Positions 17,357 to 25,382 are shown, counted from the first letter of the stretch. The stretch is 54,305 nucleotides of DNA from Chloroflexota bacterium (GCA_021787595.1 JAJYLQ010000024.1:1-54305); one strand, 5' to 3'. Program-made: numbers and translations. The notes: a model not told the origin generated them from the sequence alone.

Positions 17357-18463
17357 ATGTCAACTCGCCTCGAAAGGCTTCATACTGCTCTCGCTCGATC
17401 TGGACTGGATGCGGTGACGCTCAACCCCGGGCCGACTCTCACCTATTTAACGGGTTTGAAATTCCATCTCATGGAGCGGCCAGTCGTGTTCCTGGTCGCA
17501 CAGGGAAAAGAACCTGTGATCGTCCTGCCAGAACTGGAGATTCCAAAAGTGAATCTCTTTCCTTATAAAGTAAACGCGTTTGCGTACGGCGAGAATCCGT
17601 CGGATTGGGATGCGGTTTTTCGAAAAGCTGTTCAATCGCTTGGGCTCGACGGAAAACGAATCGGCGTCGAGCCGCGGCAATTGCGTCTGCTGGAATTTCA
17701 ATACGTCCGCGCCGCCGCGCCCGAAGCGGATTTCCCGGACGCGTCCGAGGCGCTGGCGTCGCTTCGCTTATGCAAAGACCAGGCCGAAATCCAGGCGATG
17801 AAGCGGGCCGTTAAAGCCGCACAGGACGCTCTCGAAGCGACCATCCCCTCCGTCAAAATCGGGATGACCGAGAAAGAGATTGCATCGGAATTGACGCTGC
17901 AATTGTTGAAGCATGGCTCCGAGTCCGAATTGCCGTTCGCGCCGATCGTTTCTTCCGGGCCAAATTCCGCGAATCCGCATGCCTCGCCCTCGGACCGAAA
18001 ACTTCAGCGCGGCGATTTGCTCGTCGTGGATTGGGGCGCGACGGTGGATGGATATATTTCCGATTTGACGCGCACGTTCGCGACCGGCGAAGTCGAGCCG
18101 GAGTTCAGGAAGATTGCCGAGATCGTTCTCAAGGCCAATGAAGCGGGTCGCGCGGCGGGCAAACCCGATGTCCCGTGTGCGAACGTGGACCAAGCCGCGC
18201 GCGCGGTGATCGAGCAGGCTGGTTATGGAAAATATTTCACGCACCGGACGGGGCACGGCATTGGCATGGAAGGGCATGAAGAGCCGTACATGCGCGGCGA
18301 TAACATGCAGAAGCTCGAGCCGGGAATGGCCTACACCGTTGAACCGGGAATTTATCTTCCAGGCCGCGGCGGTGTGCGGATCGAAGATAATGTGGTCGTT
18401 ACGAAAGACGGCGTCGAGGTTTTGAGCGATATGCCGCGTGAGTTGCAAATGATCGGACAATGA
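17357..18463 (+). CDS. Xaa-Pro aminopeptidase-type M24 metallopeptidase
   Basis: 368-residue pita-bread-fold dipeptidase/aminopeptidase that cleaves Xaa-Pro bonds. The N-terminal creatinase-like domain (about 1-130) is followed by the metal-binding domain. Its five ligands are visible: Asp225 (VVDWGA), Asp236 (SDLTRT), His300 (RTGHGIG), Glu in TVEPGIY and Glu in RIEDNVVV. The GMEGHEEP motif between them is the substrate His region. Length and spacing are normal, so it should be active with two Mn/Co ions. Start ATG 17357 has AAAGGAG 6 bases upstream. The next gene begins 8 bases after its stop, so they are probably co-transcribed. Confidence 0.92.
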   Translation: MSTRLERLHTALARSGLDAVTLNPGPTLTYLTGLKFHLMERPVVFLVAQGKEPVIVLPELEIPKVNLFPYKVNAFAYGENPSDWDAVFRKAVQSLGLDGKRIGVEPRQLRLLEFQYVRAAAPEADFPDASEALASLRLCKDQAEIQAMKRAVKAAQDALEATIPSVKIGMTEKEIASELTLQLLKHGSESELPFAPIVSSGPNSANPHASPSDRKLQRGDLLVVDWGATVDGYISDLTRTFATGEVEPEFRKIAEIVLKANEAGRAAGKPDVPCANVDQAARAVIEQAGYGKYFTHRTGHGIGMEGHEEPYMRGDNMQKLEPGMAYTVEPGIYLPGRGGVRIEDNVVVTKDGVEVLSDMPRELQMIGQ

Positions 18464-18470
18464 GGAAGAA

Positions 18471-20054
18471 GTGGCCGAACCCAAACAGTCAAATGGCGGC
18501 TTCATTCTTAAGGCCGGAGTTGCAAAGGAAAAATGGGCATTGCTTTTCTTCATGGTCGTTGGCGCCGGCATTTTGGGGTTATTGTTTCACTTCTACGGCT
18601 ATCTTAATACATGGCATTTATGGAATATCCCGGCCTATACCTCGCCCTTCCTGGATTTGCGTTCGATTCTAAGCGCAGCCGAATCCTATGCTGCCGGGTA
18701 TGACCCTGCCATAGCGAATCCTTTCGACCCCTTCCAAAGAAATTTTAATTATCCAAAAATTTGGTATTTGATTCTTGCAGCCGGGATGAATCAAAGTTGG
18801 ACTTTTCCGCTGGGCATCGCGATCGTTGGTTCGTTCCTGGCCGGCATCCTTGTATTTCCTGAAAGGCTCGATAAACTCTCTGTATTTCTCCTGATGCTTG
18901 GATTGTTTTCCTCAGCCACCCTGCTCGGAATCGAAAGGGGAAATATCGATCTCTTTTTTTTCTTCCTGGCCGCAGTGGGACTGGTGCTTTTAGACCACTC
19001 GATATATGGCTCATTCGGTGTCTCCATGTTGGGAATGTTATTCAAGATATACCCGGTATTTGGCGTTGGATATTTCCTTCAACCGGATGACCGGCGTTCG
19101 TATAAATATATACTGGCAGGCGCATTATTTACGCTGCTGTATTTATTGATCGATCTGAAGCAAATGCTCCTCGTCTATGAGAATACACAAAAAGCAGGCG
19201 ACTGGTCGTATGGCGTCTCCGCATTCCCCGGTTACATCTCCTACCTGGTTACCAAAAGCGTTGTGCAAAGCCGCATGCCGTATTTCTATACATTTGCATC
19301 CCATCTTAATAATGTATTCGGTCAATTTCCCCTGTTATTCTACCTTCCCGCTTTTTTGGTCTTGATTGTATTTGCCGGCCTGGGAATCAGGCAGCATTCG
19401 TTTCTTCGTTATGACAGTTTGCGGAATCTCAGGGCGTTTTGGCTTGGCGCGGGCATTTATATAGGTTCTTTTTTTCTTGGCAGCAATTTCGATTACCGGA
19501 TGATCTTCCTGCTCTTTGCAATTCCCCAAATCACTTTTTGGATTCGGGATAGGAATCCCGGATTTGTCCTGGCGGTCCCCGCGACCCTCGCGGCGCTTTT
19601 CGTGTCGCTATGGTATACGGTGATAAGACAGGTTGCTGCCGCTGCGGATCCGCCTCTTTTATGGATTTATCCATTCGTAGATCAGGCTGCCAAATGGTCC
19701 CTGTTCGCTGGATTGACCTATTTATATGCCGCGTCCGTGCCGCAATGGATTCCAGATGATATTCGGACATTGTCGTCGAAATTGCTGCAGTGGTTCAAGC
19801 CTCATAAACAAGTAGGACGAGACCAAAGCCTTTTGCAAGCCATACAACGGTGGGCAGTGGAGACAGGAGGGCTGTTACACTGTACGAAAACTTTAGGAAT
19901 AACAAGCGAGCGAAGGTTGATCCTGTTTGATTCGATTCCCCCGCGCAGGAAACTAAGCGCCGGATCAATGCCGGGCGGCAGAATCATGGGCTTGTACGAA
20001 GCGAGGCTGAGACAGTCCGTGTTGAGGTCCGCGTTCGAAGGAAGGTTGAAATGA
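18471..20054 (+). CDS. GT87-like polytopic glycosyltransferase (DUF2029 type)
   Basis: 527 residues with about ten membrane spans. The motif IERGNIDLFFFFL near residue 160 is typical of the GT87/DUF2029 family of polyprenyl-phosphate-dependent mannosyl- or arabinosyltransferases; an N-terminal periplasmic loop carries DLRSILSAAESYAAGYDP. The start is GTG 18471 with TGAGGAAG before it, 8 bases after the peptidase stop. The last ~75 residues (after LQWFKPHKQVG) are hydrophilic, lack family features and are encoded by sequence of different character. They may be non-coding DNA read through after loss of the original stop. Sugar and acceptor unknown. Confidence 0.7.
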   Translation: MAEPKQSNGGFILKAGVAKEKWALLFFMVVGAGILGLLFHFYGYLNTWHLWNIPAYTSPFLDLRSILSAAESYAAGYDPAIANPFDPFQRNFNYPKIWYLILAAGMNQSWTFPLGIAIVGSFLAGILVFPERLDKLSVFLLMLGLFSSATLLGIERGNIDLFFFFLAAVGLVLLDHSIYGSFGVSMLGMLFKIYPVFGVGYFLQPDDRRSYKYILAGALFTLLYLLIDLKQMLLVYENTQKAGDWSYGVSAFPGYISYLVTKSVVQSRMPYFYTFASHLNNVFGQFPLLFYLPAFLVLIVFAGLGIRQHSFLRYDSLRNLRAFWLGAGIYIGSFFLGSNFDYRMIFLLFAIPQITFWIRDRNPGFVLAVPATLAALFVSLWYTVIRQVAAAADPPLLWIYPFVDQAAKWSLFAGLTYLYAASVPQWIPDDIRTLSSKLLQWFKPHKQVGRDQSLLQAIQRWAVETGGLLHCTKTLGITSERRLILFDSIPPRRKLSAGSMPGGRIMGLYEARLRQSVLRSAFEGRLK

Positions 20055-20253
20055 CATATTCTTTTCCAAAGGATTTTTCCGATCCCGTTTTGGCCCTTAT
20101 CACGCTTGGCGAAAAAAGCTTTTAAAAAATCCGCGTTCGTCCGTGTACGAAAGTTCTTAATCACGGCGATTCCCAGAGAGCTTTTTTCCTTCGTGTCTGC
20201 CTGCCCTTTGTTCTTTGAGGGTTGTGTCCTTTGTGTTAAGAAATGAACCTCTC

Positions 20254-20282
20254 TTGACTTCATCTATCGGCGGGAGTATAAA
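20254..20282 (+). promoter_or_regulatory. Promoter of the metal-transport operon leader
   Basis: TTGACT (20254-20259) and TATAAA (20277-20282) are 17 bases apart, a near-consensus sigma-70-type promoter. Transcription from about 20289 would give a leader of about 264 nt before the first large gene. A small hairpin (TGCGCG/CGCGCA, 20299-20315) follows. The gap 20055-20253 holds only degenerate repeat-like sequence. Confidence 0.65.
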
Positions 20283-20337
20283 CGCGATGATAATTATGTG
20301 CGCGCATTCCGCGCAATCTGAAAAGGAGGTGGTCGTT

Positions 20338-20469
20338 ATGGACGCCGACGGAAGTAAGTCGAGCGATGATTCTATTCCACTTGGATTCTCCGAGCCGCGA
20401 TTGGTTTTGGATGATGGGTTACGCGTCCGTTTCTGCGATCACCTGCGCAGTTCCCTGTTTTGCAGATAG
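20338..20469 (+). CDS. 43-residue leader peptide upstream of the Mg/Mn-type transporter
   Basis: ATG 20338 is preceded by an almost perfect Shine-Dalgarno AAAGGAGGT at 7-base spacing, the strongest in this part of the window. The peptide is acidic at its start (MDADGSKSSDDSIP) and Arg/Cys-rich at its end. It resembles no enzyme and has no membrane segment. Its position between a good promoter and an intrinsic terminator, 84 bases before the transporter gate gene, is that of a regulatory leader peptide. Known Mg2+ leaders such as MgtL begin with acidic/proline codons that destabilise ribosomes when Mg2+ is low; the first 14 codons here have that character. Function is inferred. Confidence 0.6.
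   Translation: MDADGSKSSDDSIPLGFSEPRLVLDDGLRVRFCDHLRSSLFCR
20384..20393 (+). promoter_or_regulatory. Candidate antiterminator strand inside the leader ORF
   Basis: GATTCTCCGA, covering codons 16-19 of the leader peptide, is perfectly complementary over 10 bases to TCGGAGAATC (20507-20516). That target is the inner half of the 5' arm and loop of the downstream terminator. Pairing would break the terminator stem. A ribosome sitting on these codons would prevent it. No folding program was run. Confidence 0.5.
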
Positions 20470-20500
20470 ATCGAACGCGTCGTCTGTCCCCGGCCAATTG

Positions 20501-20537
20501 CCACCTTCGGAGAATCGTCGAAGGTGGTTTTATTTTC
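20501..20537 (+). terminator. Intrinsic terminator in the transporter leader
   Basis: CCACCTTCG (20501-20509) and CGAAGGTGG (20519-20527) form a perfect 9-bp stem with a 9-base loop, followed by TTTTATTTTC. It lies upstream of, not after, the gate gene and 31 bases after the leader ORF, so it is placed for attenuation. Confidence 0.85.
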
Positions 20538-20552
20538 TTAATGGAGGTTCAC

Positions 20553-21818
20553 ATGGCTTTTGTCAGCGAATTGGCTGGGCGCCCGGTGACAGATTACGAT
20601 GGCACGCCGGTTGGCGTTGTAAAAGACCTGGTGGCGCGGCAATACAAGGAATTTTCGCATCCCATCGTGGACGCGATCGTCGTGAAAACCGGGAAGGGGG
20701 AGCGCACCTTCCCGTATGCCGATTTGGCGGCGTTGTTATCCGCAGCGATTCCTTTGAAGCGCCCTGCGGATGAGATTCCAGGTTACGAGATTCGCGACGA
20801 TGATATCCGGCTTGTGGAGGATGTCCTCGACCAGCAGATCCTCGATATGGATGGCGGGCGTGTTGTGCGCGTGAATGACATCGAAATTTTGCGGGCCAAT
20901 GGCAACGTGGTCGTCAGCAATGTGGATATTGGCATGCTTGGGATCCTGCGCCGGCTTGGGCTCGAAAAGCCGGGGCGCTGGGCCGCCCGGCGCCTCAACG
21001 CCGACCTTTCAGCGGGTTCCATTTCGTGGGATTTCGTCGAACCCCTTTTGCGCGACAAATCCATGCGCTTGAAAGTGCCGGTCGAAAAACTAAAGGATTT
21101 GCATCCGTCCGATCTGGCTGAGATCATTTCCGATCTCAGCCGCGCCGAACACAGCGACCTGCTGCATCAACTGGATATAAAGCAACTGGCCGATACGCTC
21201 GAAGAAGTCGAACCGGATTTCCAGGCGAATCTGATCGAGCATTTTCCAGACGAAAAAGTGGCCGATGTGCTCGAAGAAATGTCGCCAGATGAAGCCACTG
21301 ACTTGTTGGCTGAACTTCCCGATGAGCGCCGTCAGGGTTTGCTCCAACTCATGGAAACTGAGGAGGCGGATGAAGTCCGGGAGTTGCTGCGCTACGACGA
21401 AGATTCAGCCGGCGGCTTGATGACGACTGAATATGTCACGGTTTCGCCCGATATGACCGCCGCGCAGGCCATCGAACACTTGCGTAAAGTCGGCGAAGAT
21501 GCCGAATTGATCTATTATGTTTATGTGACGGATCCCGAAGAACATTTATTGGGAGTCTTTTCGCTGAGCGATTTGATTGTTGCGCAGCCGGATACGCCGG
21601 TCACGGATTTTATGCACAAGCGGCTGGTCAGCGTGGAACTTGAGACCGAGCAAAATGAAATTGCCCAGATCGTTGCCAAATATAACCTGATGGCTGTGCC
21701 GGTGGTTGACGCTGATAATCGCATGCATGGAATCGTCACAGCCGATGATGCGCTCGATAAGATCCTGCCAACCGCCTGGAAGAAACGCCTTCCGCATTTC
21801 TTCGGGGCGCTCCAATGA
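20553..21818 (+). CDS. PRC-barrel / MgtE-N / CBS-pair protein, probable cytosolic gate of the transporter
   Basis: 421 residues without membrane segments. Domains in order: two PRC-barrel-like modules (about 1-80 and 85-150), an MgtE N-terminal helical superhelix (about 175-280, with repeated DLAEII, LLHQL and VADVLEEM helices) and two CBS motifs (about 285-405). In MgtE channels the same N and CBS domains bind Mg2+ in acidic pockets and close the pore when cell Mg2+ is high. Here the MgtE pore is absent. The next gene, overlapping by 4 bases (ATGA), encodes an Nramp-fold transporter, so this protein most likely gates it. GGAGG lies 5 bases before ATG 20553. Expression is probably controlled by the leader upstream. 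Confidence 0.85.
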   Translation: MAFVSELAGRPVTDYDGTPVGVVKDLVARQYKEFSHPIVDAIVVKTGKGERTFPYADLAALLSAAIPLKRPADEIPGYEIRDDDIRLVEDVLDQQILDMDGGRVVRVNDIEILRANGNVVVSNVDIGMLGILRRLGLEKPGRWAARRLNADLSAGSISWDFVEPLLRDKSMRLKVPVEKLKDLHPSDLAEIISDLSRAEHSDLLHQLDIKQLADTLEEVEPDFQANLIEHFPDEKVADVLEEMSPDEATDLLAELPDERRQGLLQLMETEEADEVRELLRYDEDSAGGLMTTEYVTVSPDMTAAQAIEHLRKVGEDAELIYYVYVTDPEEHLLGVFSLSDLIVAQPDTPVTDFMHKRLVSVELETEQNEIAQIVAKYNLMAVPVVDADNRMHGIVTADDALDKILPTAWKKRLPHFFGALQ

Positions 21819-23104
21819 GCGGCATCCTTGCCATGCTTCGCGAGAAGTGGATGACCCATCCATGGCTGCGGCAGATCATCATTTTTCTTTCGGTGTTTGG
21901 CCCGGCGACGATTGCCGCGATGGCAGATAACGACGCGGGCGGCGTTGCAACGTATTCGCTCGCCGGCGCGACGCTCGGTTATCCCATCCTGTTCTTGCTT
22001 TTCATCATCACGCCTCTGCTTGGCATCACGCAGGAAATGGGGATGCGCCTCACCCTTGTGACGCGCCGCGGCCTGGCCGATTTAATTCGTGAGAAATATG
22101 GCGTTAAGATTTCGCTGTTCATTTTCCTCGGACTGTTTATTGCAAATTTGGGAACCATCACGACCGAAGTCTCGGCCATCAAAACGGTCAGCGGGATGCT
22201 GCATATTCCGGCCGCGCCTTTCGTAATCGGGATTTTGCTCGTTGCCTTCCTGTTCATTACCAAAGGGAATTACAAACTGACGCAAACCATCATGCTGGTT
22301 GTGTCGCTGTTCTATTTGACTTACATCATCTCGGCGGTCAAGGCCAACCCGGATTGGGAAACGGCTCTGAGCAGCCTTGTTTATCCTCACGGCGTTGCCT
22401 GGACGGGCGGGTACATTCGCAGCTACCTCATTATCGGCATGGGCGTGCTGGGAACGACCATCACGCCCTGGGGACAATTTTTTATCAGCAGTTTTGCGTT
22501 CGACAAAAAGATGGATAAAGACACCCTCAGATATTCCCAGTTTGAAACATACTGGGGCGCCTTTCTCACCGACTTTTTCTCGTTCTTCATGATCGTGGCA
22601 ACGGCCTCGACGCTTTTCGTGCGCGGCATCCTCCTGACTTCGGGCGAGCAGGCGGCGGAAGCCATCCGCCCCTTCGCGGGAGATTTGGCCGGGACCCTTT
22701 TTGCGGTTGGAATTCTGGCCGCGGCTTTTATGGGACTGGTCATTGTTCCGCTCTCGACAGCGTACGCGTTCTCTGAATTTTTCGGCTTATCCGGCAGCCT
22801 CGACAGCGATTACCAGAAGAGCAAAACCTTCTATATTTTGTTCATTGTCCAATTGCTGCTGGCGGCGCTGATCGTCACGATCCCCGGAATTTCGCTTTTT
22901 GGCATCGCGATTGCATCCCAAACGCTGAACGCGATGATTCTGCCACTGGTCTTCTACTACCTGATCAAATTGACAAGCAGCGGAGAGTTGATGGGGCTTT
23001 ACGCAAATAATGGTTTCCAGAAATATTTCACGATCATTTCTTCGATTGTTATCTTCATTGCGTCGGTCCTGACGGTCGGCGCGGTTATTTTCGGATGGCA
23101 TTGA
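21815..23104 (+). CDS. Nramp-family (SLC11) divalent metal transporter with non-canonical metal site
   Basis: 429 residues and about eleven membrane spans of the LeuT/Nramp fold. The TM1 signature DPGN of Mn/Fe transporters is replaced by DNDAGG (residues 38-43). In TM6 the MPH motif is replaced by TPWGQ (217-221), so the sulfur-bearing methionine that selects against Mg/Ca is gone. Known Nramp-related magnesium transporters lack this methionine, so hydrated Mg2+ (or broad divalent) transport is the best inference. Translation is coupled to the gate protein by an ATGA overlap. The stop codon TGA (23102-23104) lies in the target duplication of the MITE that follows directly. Confidence 0.85.
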   Translation: MSGILAMLREKWMTHPWLRQIIIFLSVFGPATIAAMADNDAGGVATYSLAGATLGYPILFLLFIITPLLGITQEMGMRLTLVTRRGLADLIREKYGVKISLFIFLGLFIANLGTITTEVSAIKTVSGMLHIPAAPFVIGILLVAFLFITKGNYKLTQTIMLVVSLFYLTYIISAVKANPDWETALSSLVYPHGVAWTGGYIRSYLIIGMGVLGTTITPWGQFFISSFAFDKKMDKDTLRYSQFETYWGAFLTDFFSFFMIVATASTLFVRGILLTSGEQAAEAIRPFAGDLAGTLFAVGILAAAFMGLVIVPLSTAYAFSEFFGLSGSLDSDYQKSKTFYILFIVQLLLAALIVTIPGISLFGIAIASQTLNAMILPLVFYYLIKLTSSGELMGLYANNGFQKYFTIISSIVIFIASVLTVGAVIFGWH

Positions 23105-23190
23105 CAATACCTTCGCCAATGCGGTGTCGGGAGCGGCGAACGAACGTAGGGACAATTTGCCAAATTGTCCCACAAATGGCGAAGGTATTG
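23105..23190. mobile_element. MITE-like element, copy 2, with 5-bp target duplication
   Basis: 86 bp, same 14-bp inverted ends as copy 1 (2832-2913) and the same inner palindrome with one change; it differs mainly by an extra 4-base CGAA unit. ATTGA flanks both sides (23100-23104, 23191-23195). The left ATTGA contains the transporter's stop codon. Confidence 0.88.
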
Positions 23191-23214
23191 ATTGATGCTT
23201 TGACGTCGTGCCGC

Positions 23215-23243
23215 TTGCCAGCTTGCCCATTTGAGTCTATACT
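23215..23243 (+). promoter_or_regulatory. Promoter of the CBS-pair gene
   Basis: TTGCCA (23215-23220), 17 bases, TATACT (23238-23243). The same hexamers and spacing occur before the formate dehydrogenase operon (27021-27049). It shows the CBS gene can be transcribed separately from the transporter operon. Confidence 0.65.
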
Positions 23244-23275
23244 TCGCAAAACCCTCAGCCAAAGGAGATGCAGGC

Positions 23276-23710
23276 ATGATCAACGTTCGAGATTTGATCC
23301 GCAAGAAAGGCAGCCAGATCTTCAGCCTTGGCCCGGAAGCGACCGTCTTCGACGCGATGAAACTCATGGCGGATAAGAATATCGGCGCGGTCCTGGTGAT
23401 GGACGGCGGTAAAGTCGCCGGCATCCTTTCCGAACGCGACTGCGTCCGCAAGGTGGAACTGGCTGGCAAATCCGCGAAGAGTACCAAAGTCAGTGAGATC
23501 ATGACCAGCAAGGTTCTTTACATGGAAGCGAGTCAATCCGTCGAAGAATGTATGGCGGTCATGATTGACAAGAACATCCGCCATCTGCCGGTCTATGAAA
23601 ATGGAATACTGCTGGGCGTCATCTCTGTGCGCGATGCCCTGAAGGAAGTTGTGGATTACCAGAAATTCATGATCTCTCAACTGGAACATTATATTGCCGG
23701 GAGCCGCTGA
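23276..23710 (+). CDS. CBS-domain-pair protein
   Basis: 144 residues made of two CBS motifs (about 8-62 and 72-128), a stand-alone Bateman module. Such modules bind adenosyl nucleotides and regulate partner proteins; no catalytic domain is fused here. Motifs include GAVLVMDGGKVAGILSERD and IRHLPVYENGILLGVISVRD, the canonical CBS strand-helix endings. ATG 23276 has AAAGGAG 8 bases upstream; TTG at 23231 lies inside the promoter and is rejected. The amidase gene begins 2 bases after its stop. The partner is unknown; closeness to the transporter genes is suggestive only. Confidence 0.88.
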   Translation: MINVRDLIRKKGSQIFSLGPEATVFDAMKLMADKNIGAVLVMDGGKVAGILSERDCVRKVELAGKSAKSTKVSEIMTSKVLYMEASQSVEECMAVMIDKNIRHLPVYENGILLGVISVRDALKEVVDYQKFMISQLEHYIAGSR

Positions 23711-23712
23711 GG

Positions 23713-25248
23713 ATGCTGCAGGAATGGAGCATTTCGGAATTGCAAAGCAAAATGGAATCCGGCGAGTTGACAGCGCGTCAGCTCGCCGGATTGTATCTGG
23801 AGCGAATCGAATCTCTGGACAAAAACGGGCCGCGCCTGAACGCGGTGATCGAACTCAACCCGGACGCGCCCGCCATTGCCGACGCTCTGGATGTGGAGCG
23901 CCGCGCTGGGAAGACGCGCGGCCCGCTGCATGGAATTCCCATACTCATCAAGGATAATATGGATACGCACGACCGTATGCAAACGACCGCCGGTTCGCTC
24001 GCGCTCGAAGGCAGCCTCGCACCCCGCGACGCGTTCATCGTGAAGCGATTGCGTTCGGCTGGCGCGCTGATTTTGGGAAAGACCAACTTGAGCGAATGGG
24101 CGAACTTCCGCGGGAAACATTCCGTGAGCGGATGGTCGAGCCGCGGCGGATTGACGCATAACCCGTACGCTCTCGACCGTTCGGCGTGCGGCTCATCGTC
24201 CGGATCGGGAGCGGCGGTGGCAGCGAATCTGTGTGCGGCAGCGATTGGCACCGAGACCGACGGTTCGATCATTTGCCCATCGCAGACGAATGGCATTGTT
24301 GGCATCAAACCAACTCTTGGTTTATTGAGCCGAAGCGGGATCATCCCGATTGCGCACAGTCAGGACACGGCTGGTCCGATGGCGCGCACGGTTGCAGACG
24401 CGGCGATTTTGCTCGGGGCGTTGACGGGGCTTGATGAACGCGACCCCGCCACAAAGCGCCGCCCTGAGCGTGTCGAAGGGTCCAGTAAGAAGCGTGCGCT
24501 TCATGATTACACTCGATATCTCGATCCAAACGGACTCAAAGGCGCGCGCATCGGCGTCGCGCGGAATATGGCCGGCACGGATCCGCGCATCCTCAGGATT
24601 TTCGAATCCTGCATGGATGTCATGAAGAAGTTGGGCGCGGTCATTGTTGATCCGGCGGATGTTCCGAACTTCAATAAGTTTGGAAAGACGGAGCTTGAAG
24701 TCCTGCATTTCGAGTTCAAAGCTGGACTCAATCAATATCTCGCGTCGCTTGGGGAAAAGTCGCGCCTGCGAAGCATTGCGGATGTGATCAAGTTCAATGA
24801 AGAAAACAAAGCGCGGGTGATGCCGTACTTTGGTCAGGAACACATGATCGCCGCGCAGGAAAAGGATTCTTTGTCGAGCAAAAAGTATCGGGACGCGCTT
24901 GCAAAGAATCATAGATTGACACGCAAGGAAGGCATTGACGCGGCCATGAGGAAACATCGGCTCGATGCGATCGTGGTTCCGTCCGGCGGCCCGTCGTGGA
25001 TGATTGATTTGGTTAACGGCGACGCGATCAATTGGGACATGGAAAGCACGTCGCCGGCCGCTGTGGCGGGGTATCCGCACATCACGGTTCCGGCGGGTTA
25101 TATTTTTGGTTTGCCTGTGGGAATTTCTTTCTTCGCCGGCGCGTGGCAGGAACCAATGCTCATCAAATTGGCATACGCATTCGAGCAGGCAGCGAAGATT
25201 CGCAAGCCGCCGCAATTTTTGCAAACGGCAGATTTAACAGCGGCATAA
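23713..25248 (+). CDS. Amidase signature family hydrolase
   Basis: 511-residue amidase with the complete Ser-cisSer-Lys triad: Lys in ILIKDNMD, cis-Ser in ACGSSSGSGAAV and nucleophile Ser in GTETDGSI. It cleaves carbon-nitrogen amide bonds; the substrate cannot be inferred. It lacks the GatB/GatC neighbours expected of a tRNA amidotransferase subunit and is longer than GatA, so a stand-alone amidase is likely. A REP-like sequence, CCCTGAGCGTGTCGAAGGG (24462-24480), lies in frame and encodes part of RRPERVEGSSKK, a probable repeat insertion in a surface loop. ATG 23713 follows the CBS gene by 2 bases with TGAGG as binding site. Confidence 0.9.
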   Translation: MLQEWSISELQSKMESGELTARQLAGLYLERIESLDKNGPRLNAVIELNPDAPAIADALDVERRAGKTRGPLHGIPILIKDNMDTHDRMQTTAGSLALEGSLAPRDAFIVKRLRSAGALILGKTNLSEWANFRGKHSVSGWSSRGGLTHNPYALDRSACGSSSGSGAAVAANLCAAAIGTETDGSIICPSQTNGIVGIKPTLGLLSRSGIIPIAHSQDTAGPMARTVADAAILLGALTGLDERDPATKRRPERVEGSSKKRALHDYTRYLDPNGLKGARIGVARNMAGTDPRILRIFESCMDVMKKLGAVIVDPADVPNFNKFGKTELEVLHFEFKAGLNQYLASLGEKSRLRSIADVIKFNEENKARVMPYFGQEHMIAAQEKDSLSSKKYRDALAKNHRLTRKEGIDAAMRKHRLDAIVVPSGGPSWMIDLVNGDAINWDMESTSPAAVAGYPHITVPAGYIFGLPVGISFFAGAWQEPMLIKLAYAFEQAAKIRKPPQFLQTADLTAA

Positions 25249-25270
25249 AATAAGCCGATGTGGGACGCGG

Positions 25271-25333
25271 CTCGGCGAGTCAAATTATCAGTTTGAAGTT
25301 GGATGATGTCAGCGAGGAGATGTTGGGAATGGG
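25271..25333. repeat. 63-bp direct repeat, left copy (gene 3'-tail like)
   Basis: About 92% identical to 25980-26042 (five mismatches). In one frame both copies read IISLKLD(D/E)VSEEMLG then a stop shortly after, with conservative changes, so they look like diverged 3' ends of one gene family. They bracket the antitoxin cassette. Confidence 0.75.
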
Positions 25334-25382
25334 AGGATAAATCTCGCGGGTCATGGTTGAGCGTTGCATAAAGGAATACTGT

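Noticed and set aside
19840-20050. Group II intron or reverse-transcriptase element end
   Set aside because: Some phrases looked intron-like, but no domain V hairpin, boundary motif or reverse-transcriptase reading frame was found.
19802-20263. 153-codon minus-strand frame over the GT87 tail and the next gap
   Set aside because: Low-complexity start, no domain and no ribosome binding site. The Cys-rich end could belong to a dispersed sequence, but nothing supports a gene.
20289-20552. yybP-ykoY manganese riboswitch or M-box in the transporter leader
   Set aside because: A weak GGGAGTA at 20272-20278 lies in the promoter region and the other conserved blocks are not seen. The translated leader and pairing explain the region better, though a covariance search would be needed to exclude an unknown riboswitch.
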